DNA of 64,000 nt from Pseudonocardia parietis. Lineage in GTDB: Bacteria; Actinomycetota; Actinomycetes; Mycobacteriales; Pseudonocardiaceae. The translations under genes were made by a program, and so were the position numbers. Shown in pieces: positions 59,755 through 64,000 of the stretch. The notes under the pieces are model-generated. The model had not been told where the DNA came from. It ran no database searches and worked only from the letters and a program-made list of their open reading frames with translations. The stretch covers positions 5,394,001-5,458,000 of the forward strand of contig NZ_JAGINU010000001.1 of the NCBI RefSeq assembly GCF_017876315.1, read 5' to 3'. The stretch's first letter is position 1; each line of letters begins with the position of its first letter.

Positions 59755-60989
59755 CGGGGGATGTCCTTCCACGGCACGCCTCGGTCGGCGCGCGGTTCCG
59801 GGGGGAGGCCGAGCAGGCGCTCGGCGATGATCGTGCGCTGGATCTCGTCCGAGCCGCCGGCGATCCGGTAGCCCGGGGCGCCGAGCACGTGCTCGGTCCA
59901 GCGGTACGTGCCGTCTCCGGCATCGGCCACGAGGCGGGGACCCAGGATCCGCGCCGCGGCCTCGGAGACCAGCGTGAGCCGCTGTGCCCAGACGAGCTTG
60001 CGGAGCGACCCGAGCGCACCCGGTTCGTCCCCGGCGAGCCGGGCCTCCCGGTCACGCTGCGCGGACAGCTCCGCGACCTTCTCGGCGACCCACACCTCGC
60101 CGAGCAGCCGCCGGACCTCCGGGTCGTCGGTGCGCCCCAGCATCCGGGCGTCACGCAGCAGGTCGGCGAACCCACCGCCCAGGTCGGCGTTCGCGCCGGA
60201 GTGGCCACGTTCGAAGCCGAGCGTCGCGAGGGTGACGCTCCATCCCGCGCCGACCTCACCGAGCCGCAGCGAGTCCGGCACCCGGACGTCGTCCAGGAAG
60301 ACCTCGCAGAACGAGGTCCCGCCGGACATCTGCCGCAGCGGCCGGACGTCGACGCCTGCGGTGTCCATCGGCAGCAGGAACGCCGTGAGCCCCTTGTGCT
60401 TCGGCGCCTCGGGATCCGTGCGGCAGATCAGCTCGCCCCAGCCCGCGAACTGCGCTCCGGAGCTCCACACCTTCTGCCCGTTGATCACCCAGTCGTCCCC
60501 GTCACGGACTGCACGGGTCGCCAGCCCGGCGAGGTCCGATCCCGCCGACGGCTCGGAGAACAGCTGGCAGGCGAGCTGGTCGCCGCGCAGCAGCGGGGAG
60601 ACGAGCAGCTCACGCTGGGCCGGCGTGCCGAACATCTGCACCGTCGGGGCGATCAGCGCGGTGCTCACCGAGGTGAGCTCGTGCTGGCCGGGGGTCTCGA
60701 ACTCCCGCTCGGTGTCGGCGAAGACCTCCTCGTGCAGGCCGGTCAGGCCGGCCCCACCGTCCTCGAGCCGCCAGGTCAGTGCGCCGTACCCGGCGTCGAA
60801 CTTGACCCGGAGCCAGTCCTGGATGCGCTCGAGGAGCGCGCGCTCCTCGGCGAAGGGCAGGTCGTGGAAGACCGACACCGGTCGCCGGTCATCGTCGCGG
60901 CGTGGCGGCAGCCGGTCGGTGAGCCACGCTCGCGCGGTACGGCCGAACTCGGCGAGCTCCTCCGCGCCCACCGCGGTGGTCGCGCTCAT
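59751..60989 (-). CDS. Acyl-CoA dehydrogenase (third in cluster)
   Basis: A 412-residue acyl-CoA dehydrogenase. CQLFSEPSAGSDLAGL and WVINGQKVWSSGAQFAGW are canonical; the C terminus reads RIAGGSDEIQRTIIAERLLGLP, close to the usual GGTxxIQRNxIAERxLGLP. It lies in one operon with the APH-type kinase and an SDR. That combination recalls ACAD10/11 and the levulinate LvaA/LvaC pair, where a kinase and an acyl-CoA dehydrogenase jointly process 4-hydroxyacyl-CoA. ATG 60989 overlaps the SDR stop. Confidence 0.9.
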   Translation of the reverse strand: MSATTAVGAEELAEFGRTARAWLTDRLPPRRDDDRRPVSVFHDLPFAEERALLERIQDWLRVKFDAGYGALTWRLEDGGAGLTGLHEEVFADTEREFETPGQHELTSVSTALIAPTVQMFGTPAQRELLVSPLLRGDQLACQLFSEPSAGSDLAGLATRAVRDGDDWVINGQKVWSSGAQFAGWGELICRTDPEAPKHKGLTAFLLPMDTAGVDVRPLRQMSGGTSFCEVFLDDVRVPDSLRLGEVGAGWSVTLATLGFERGHSGANADLGGGFADLLRDARMLGRTDDPEVRRLLGEVWVAEKVAELSAQRDREARLAGDEPGALGSLRKLVWAQRLTLVSEAAARILGPRLVADAGDGTYRWTEHVLGAPGYRIAGGSDEIQRTIIAERLLGLPPEPRADRGVPWKDIPR

Positions 60990-61756
60990 CGCGCCGTCCA
61001 CCCCCCGTCGACGGCCAGGACCTGCCCGGTGACATATGTGCTGGCCGGAGAGGCCAGGAACAGCAGTGCGGTGTCGAGCTCGGGAGGGCTGCCGGGTCGT
61101 CGCAGCATCGTGTTCCTCTCGATCCAGCGGACCGAACGCTCGTCGGCGAACAGGTCCTCGTTCATCTCCGTGCGGAACCACCCCGGGGCGAGTGCGTTCA
61201 CCCGTATCCCCGACCGACCCCAATGGCCGGCCAGTTCCCGGGTGAGACCGACCAACCCCGCCTTCGACGACGCGTAGCTCGCACCCCCGAGCGGCGCGGC
61301 GGACACCAGGCCCAGGACCGAGCTGATGTTCACGATCGACAACCCGTCCGGGCCGGGGTGACGGGCCGCGAGCTGTGCCAGGTGGAACGGGGCGACGAGG
61401 TTGGTGTTCAGGACACCGGCGAACCCGGCCGGGGTCTCGTCGGCGGGCTTCGCGCCGCTCTCGACGCCGGCGTTGTTCACCAACACGTCGATCGAGCCGG
61501 AGCCGCCTGCCACCGCGGCGTCGATCAGCGCCGTCCGGTCGGTCTCCTCGGAGACGTCGGCCACCACCGGGTGCAGCCGGTCGTCGTCCGCCGCGATCTC
61601 GGCCAGCTTCGCGGCGCGCCGCGCCGCGACGAACACGGTCGCGCCCGCCGCGGCGAGGACACCGGCGAAACGCACTCCCAACCCGGAGGATGCGCCGGTG
61701 ACCACCGCGGTGCGCCCGGTCAGATCGAACAGCTCGGCCGGGGCGGGCGCCGTCAC
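60986..61756 (-). CDS. SDR family oxidoreductase
   Basis: A 256-residue short-chain dehydrogenase: TGASSGLG near residue 20, NNAGVESG, INISSVLG, YASSK for the catalytic Tyr/Lys, and VTGQVLAVDGG. It closely follows the 3-oxoacyl reductase pattern. Its ATG overlaps the kinase stop (ATGA). It probably reduces or oxidises a hydroxyl or oxo group of the CoA ester in the pathway. Confidence 0.9.
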   Translation of the reverse strand: MTAPAPAELFDLTGRTAVVTGASSGLGVRFAGVLAAAGATVFVAARRAAKLAEIAADDDRLHPVVADVSEETDRTALIDAAVAGGSGSIDVLVNNAGVESGAKPADETPAGFAGVLNTNLVAPFHLAQLAARHPGPDGLSIVNISSVLGLVSAAPLGGASYASSKAGLVGLTRELAGHWGRSGIRVNALAPGWFRTEMNEDLFADERSVRWIERNTMLRRPGSPPELDTALLFLASPASTYVTGQVLAVDGGWTAR

Positions 61757-62775
61757 GACGGCTTCCCGTCGAGCACCGACCCCGCCGACCGGATGAGGGC
61801 CAGGATCGTGGGGGGCAGCTGTTCCTGGACCGGGTCGTGGTGCCGGCCCTCACGGTGCCGGCGCAGGTTGTGCCCCATGATCGCCGCCATCTTCAACCGG
61901 CCCAGCGCCCGGAACCACATGGTGTCCGTACCGGTTCCGCCGTCGGTTCCGCGGGCCTCCCGGTAGACGTGCAGGAGTTCGTCCTCGCCCGGCAACCCGG
62001 AGACGACACTCCCGACCCCGGGGAACAGCGCACCGTCGGTGAAGACTCCGAACCAGCCCAGGTCGACCCGGGGATCGCCCAGCCCCCAGATCTCCCAGTC
62101 GACCAGGGCGGTCGGCCGGGCCCCGTCGCAGAGCAGGTTCCCCAGGCGGAAGTCGCCGTGCACGAGAACGGGGGCCACCGGATCGGGGGCCGTCGCGGCA
62201 AGGTGGTCGAGAAGCTCGGCCGCGCCGGGACGCAGGTCCGCCGGCACCGCCTCCATCGTCCGGGTCCACCGCTCCAGCTCGTCGGCGGGCCCGGACACCT
62301 CCGGCGGGGTACCGCCGGCGGCGGCGATCCCGCCGGTGAGGGTGTCGAGATCGACAGCGTGCAGGGCGCCCAGGACGCGAGCCGCCTCGAGCATCCGCAG
62401 CCGGGACAGCACGCTGTCGGCACCACCCGCGGGATCGAGGACCGGTTCGAGGGCCTCACCCGCCGCGAACTCCATCGCGAACCACCCGGGCGCTTCCTCG
62501 CTTCGCGCGACCACCGCCGGTACCGGGAGTCCGGACCCCGCCAGGGCCGACAGCACGTGCGACTGCCGCAGGACGTCGTTGCGACCGGTCGGCTCGCGTC
62601 CCGGCGGCACCGCCTTGACCACGAGCGGCATCCCGCCCACGTCGATGCGGTAGGTCAGGCCCGAGCGCCCACCTTCCAGCACGGTGAGCGGCCCCGCGGC
62701 GGCCGAACCGAGCTCGGCGCACACACGCGCCGCGAGCTGCGGATCGGCATCCCGGGGAACATCGGTCCGGGTCAT
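61753..62775 (-). CDS. APH-family phosphotransferase (ACAD10/11 kinase-like)
   Basis: A 340-residue aminoglycoside-phosphotransferase-fold protein. Lys54 (LVVKAV) would hold ATP; VLVHGDFRLGNLL has the catalytic Asp208 and Asn213; VDWEIWGLGDP has the metal-binding Asp226. The subgroup is that of the kinase domain of ACAD10/11 and bacterial partners such as LvaA, not of drug-resistance enzymes. It is coupled to an SDR and an acyl-CoA dehydrogenase, which suggests phosphorylation of a hydroxyacyl-CoA. It starts 88 bp downstream of the crotonase stop. Confidence 0.85.
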   Translation of the reverse strand: MTRTDVPRDADPQLAARVCAELGSAAAGPLTVLEGGRSGLTYRIDVGGMPLVVKAVPPGREPTGRNDVLRQSHVLSALAGSGLPVPAVVARSEEAPGWFAMEFAAGEALEPVLDPAGGADSVLSRLRMLEAARVLGALHAVDLDTLTGGIAAAGGTPPEVSGPADELERWTRTMEAVPADLRPGAAELLDHLAATAPDPVAPVLVHGDFRLGNLLCDGARPTALVDWEIWGLGDPRVDLGWFGVFTDGALFPGVGSVVSGLPGEDELLHVYREARGTDGGTGTDTMWFRALGRLKMAAIMGHNLRRHREGRHHDPVQEQLPPTILALIRSAGSVLDGKPS

Positions 62776-62863
62776 GTCTGTCCTCCTCGACGAGGTCGGC
62801 TCCGCCTGGCACGCGCCGGCGGTCCGGGCTGCACGCGGACCGCCGGCGCCACACGGTCGGTCG

Positions 62864-63652
62864 TCAGCGCCCCGTCCACTTGGGCTCGCGCTTCTCGAGG
62901 AAGGCGGCGACCCCTTCCGCGGCGTCGTCGGAGTTCAAGGTGACACCCACTGCCATGTGCTCGAGCACCATCAGCGAGGCGATGTCGGCATCGAGCCCCC
63001 GGTCCACCGCCATCTTGGTCAGCTTCATCTGGAACGGGCTCTTGTCGGTGAGGTGGCTGATGAACTCCTCAACCGTCTCGTCCAGCTTCTCGGCCGGCGC
63101 GCTGGCGTTGACCAGGTCGAACGCGTCGGCCTCGGCCCCGGTCAGCAGCTTCCCGGTCAGCATCAGCTCCTTGGTCTTGCGGATGCCGAGCATGCGCGGG
63201 AGGCGGTAGATCGGCCCGGCGCCACCGAAGAGGGCACGACGGATGTGGAAGTCACCGATCCGGGCGGTCTCGTCGGCGATGGCGAAGTCGCACGAGATCA
63301 TGACCTCGAACCCGCCTGCGGTGACGTAGCCCTCCAGCACCGCGACGGACGGCGTCGACATGTTGTAGAGCCGGTCGCACACCTTCGCCGAGACCACCGC
63401 GACGTCCATCGCCGTGCTGGTGCCGATGTAGTCGGCCTGCAGGCTGTCCAGGTCGAACCCGGAGGAGAAGGTGTTGCCCCGGCCGCGCACGACGGCGACG
63501 CGCAGCTCCGGGTCCGACTCGATCTCGGTGATGATCTCGTCGAGCCGGTGCAGCATCGGGACCGTGATGCAGTTGCGCTTGTGCGGCCGGTTGAACCAGA
63601 TCCGGGCGACGTGACCGTCCCGCTCGAACTGGATGTCGTCCTCGACTGCCAT
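62864..63652 (-). CDS. Enoyl-CoA hydratase/isomerase family protein
   Basis: A 262-residue crotonase. The oxyanion segment FSSGFDLDSLQ and the first Glu (GGFEVMISCD) are present; the second Glu position, normally in a PE pair, is His in GDFHIRRALFGGAG. One-Glu crotonases are often isomerases or other activities. It ends EKREPKWTGR. It is the first gene after a candidate TetR operator 20 bp upstream of its ATG and may be the head of the long catabolic operon. Confidence 0.87.
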   Translation of the reverse strand: MAVEDDIQFERDGHVARIWFNRPHKRNCITVPMLHRLDEIITEIESDPELRVAVVRGRGNTFSSGFDLDSLQADYIGTSTAMDVAVVSAKVCDRLYNMSTPSVAVLEGYVTAGGFEVMISCDFAIADETARIGDFHIRRALFGGAGPIYRLPRMLGIRKTKELMLTGKLLTGAEADAFDLVNASAPAEKLDETVEEFISHLTDKSPFQMKLTKMAVDRGLDADIASLMVLEHMAVGVTLNSDDAAEGVAAFLEKREPKWTGR

Positions 63653-63669
63653 GCGTCCTCCAGAAATTG

Positions 63670-63683
63670 AATTGAACTCAGTT
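63670..63683. promoter_or_regulatory. Candidate TetR operator, crotonase promoter
   Basis: The interval contains TTGAACTCAGTT at 63672-63683, the third copy of TGAAYTCAGTT, 20 bp before the crotonase ATG. It is positioned to repress the unit that runs through the APH-type kinase and dehydrogenases. Confidence 0.5.
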
Positions 63684-63724
63684 AAGTTTGCGGAGCCGGC
63701 CAGGAACTGTCAAGCCCCTCGCCT

Positions 63725-64000
63725 TTACGGGGACCGCAGAACGCCCTGCAGCGGCTCCGGTCCCGCCCGCGTCGCATCCCAGCCGTCCCAGTGCACGACC
63801 TCGTCGACGCCGGGCCTGCCCGCCCGGCGGAAGTCCGTGCCCACGGTCCACGCCACGGGGGTGAGGCAGACCTGCTGCACCCGGTCGTAGGGGATGCCGA
63901 GCAGCTCGGCAGCGTCCCGTTCGCGCGCGAGATGCATGGTGGTCCAGCAGGTCCCCAACCCACGAGCACGCGCGGCCAGCATGAAGCTCCACATCGCCGG
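63725..64000 (-). CDS. Nitroreductase-family protein, C-terminal part
   Basis: The frame is open to the right edge and stops at TAA 63725-63727, leaving 91 residues. They match the C terminus of the nitroreductase (NfsB-like FMN) fold: AMWSFMLAARARGLGTCWTTMHL is the region around the flavin, and GIPYDRVQQVCLTPVAWTVG the last strand. The N-terminal half is outside the window. It probably reduces a flavin-dependent substrate; it may belong to the adjacent regulon, but that operator lies downstream of it. Confidence 0.8.
   Translation of the reverse strand, partial: PAMWSFMLAARARGLGTCWTTMHLARERDAAELLGIPYDRVQQVCLTPVAWTVGTDFRRAGRPGVDEVVHWDGWDATRAGPEPLQGVLRSP

Noticed and set aside
61753-62775. 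Aminoglycoside resistance kinase
   Set aside because: The APH fold is present, but coupling to an SDR and acyl-CoA dehydrogenase and resemblance to ACAD10/11 kinases favour a metabolic role.

Overview
The window is very GC-rich DNA with actinobacterial habits throughout: GTG starts, stop/start overlaps inside operons, several starts that look leaderless, and families typical of mycolata-related actinomycetes (EphD-like fusion, PF10118, DUF5313, DUF1990, MntA/HepT). Gene content fits the Pseudonocardiaceae, but genus is an inference. About 64 protein genes are supported. No rRNA, tRNA, insertion sequence, prophage or CRISPR array was seen.

Layout. 1-2.1 kb: end of a TetR regulator, a DHRS12-like SDR and cobF. 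2.2-3.4 kb: a GT4 glycosyltransferase. 3.4-12.9 kb: a catabolic locus with a class V aminotransferase, an FAD/Fe-S dehydrogenase and an FAH-fold hydrolase on the minus strand, a divergent MatC/SLC13-type transporter, and a GntR regulator divergent to a CoA-transferase/crotonase pair. A shared GTATAC-centred motif lies at both divergent promoters. 12.9-16.1 kb: a GT2 glycosyltransferase and an NlpC/P60 hydrolase with a possible c-di-AMP riboswitch. 16.1-20.4 kb: galT-deoR and a divergent sodium:solute symporter, probably galactose-related. 20.5-23.4 kb: IMPACT-family protein, GNAT, crotonase, alpha/beta hydrolase.

23.5-28 kb: a tightly coupled three-gene operon (epoxide hydrolase/SDR fusion, PF10118 protein with a diiron-like E/ExxH/E/ExxH pattern, [2Fe-2S] reductase) followed by a TetR gene. 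28-29.4 kb: secreted phosphodiester glycosidase. 29.5-32.5 kb: an MHS transporter/flavin monooxygenase operon preceded by a Cys-containing actinobacterial leader peptide and a hairpin, suggesting sulfur control. 33.9-41.7 kb: a LacI-controlled divergon with CoA-transferase, CitE-like lyase and flavin monooxygenase on one side, LacI and a TRAP transporter on the other, and two near-identical operator halves. 41.8-42.6 kb: MntA/HepT toxin-antitoxin pair. 42.6-48.2 kb: amino-acid dehydrogenase with divergent LysR, membrane molybdopterin oxidoreductase, FAS1 lipoprotein and a VOC protein.

48.3-64 kb: a large acyl-CoA catabolic regulon. It holds an OYE/FAD dienoyl-CoA-reductase-like enzyme, Zn alcohol dehydrogenase, acyl-CoA ligase, EthD and NTF2 proteins, a TetR regulator, three acyl-CoA dehydrogenases, thiolase plus DUF35 partner, two SDRs, an APH-type kinase, a crotonase and the end of a nitroreductase. 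The sequence TGAAYTCAGTT occurs upstream of three transcription units and is a good candidate TetR operator. The gene set suggests beta-oxidation-like degradation of a hydroxylated or cyclic acid; the substrate cannot be named from sequence.
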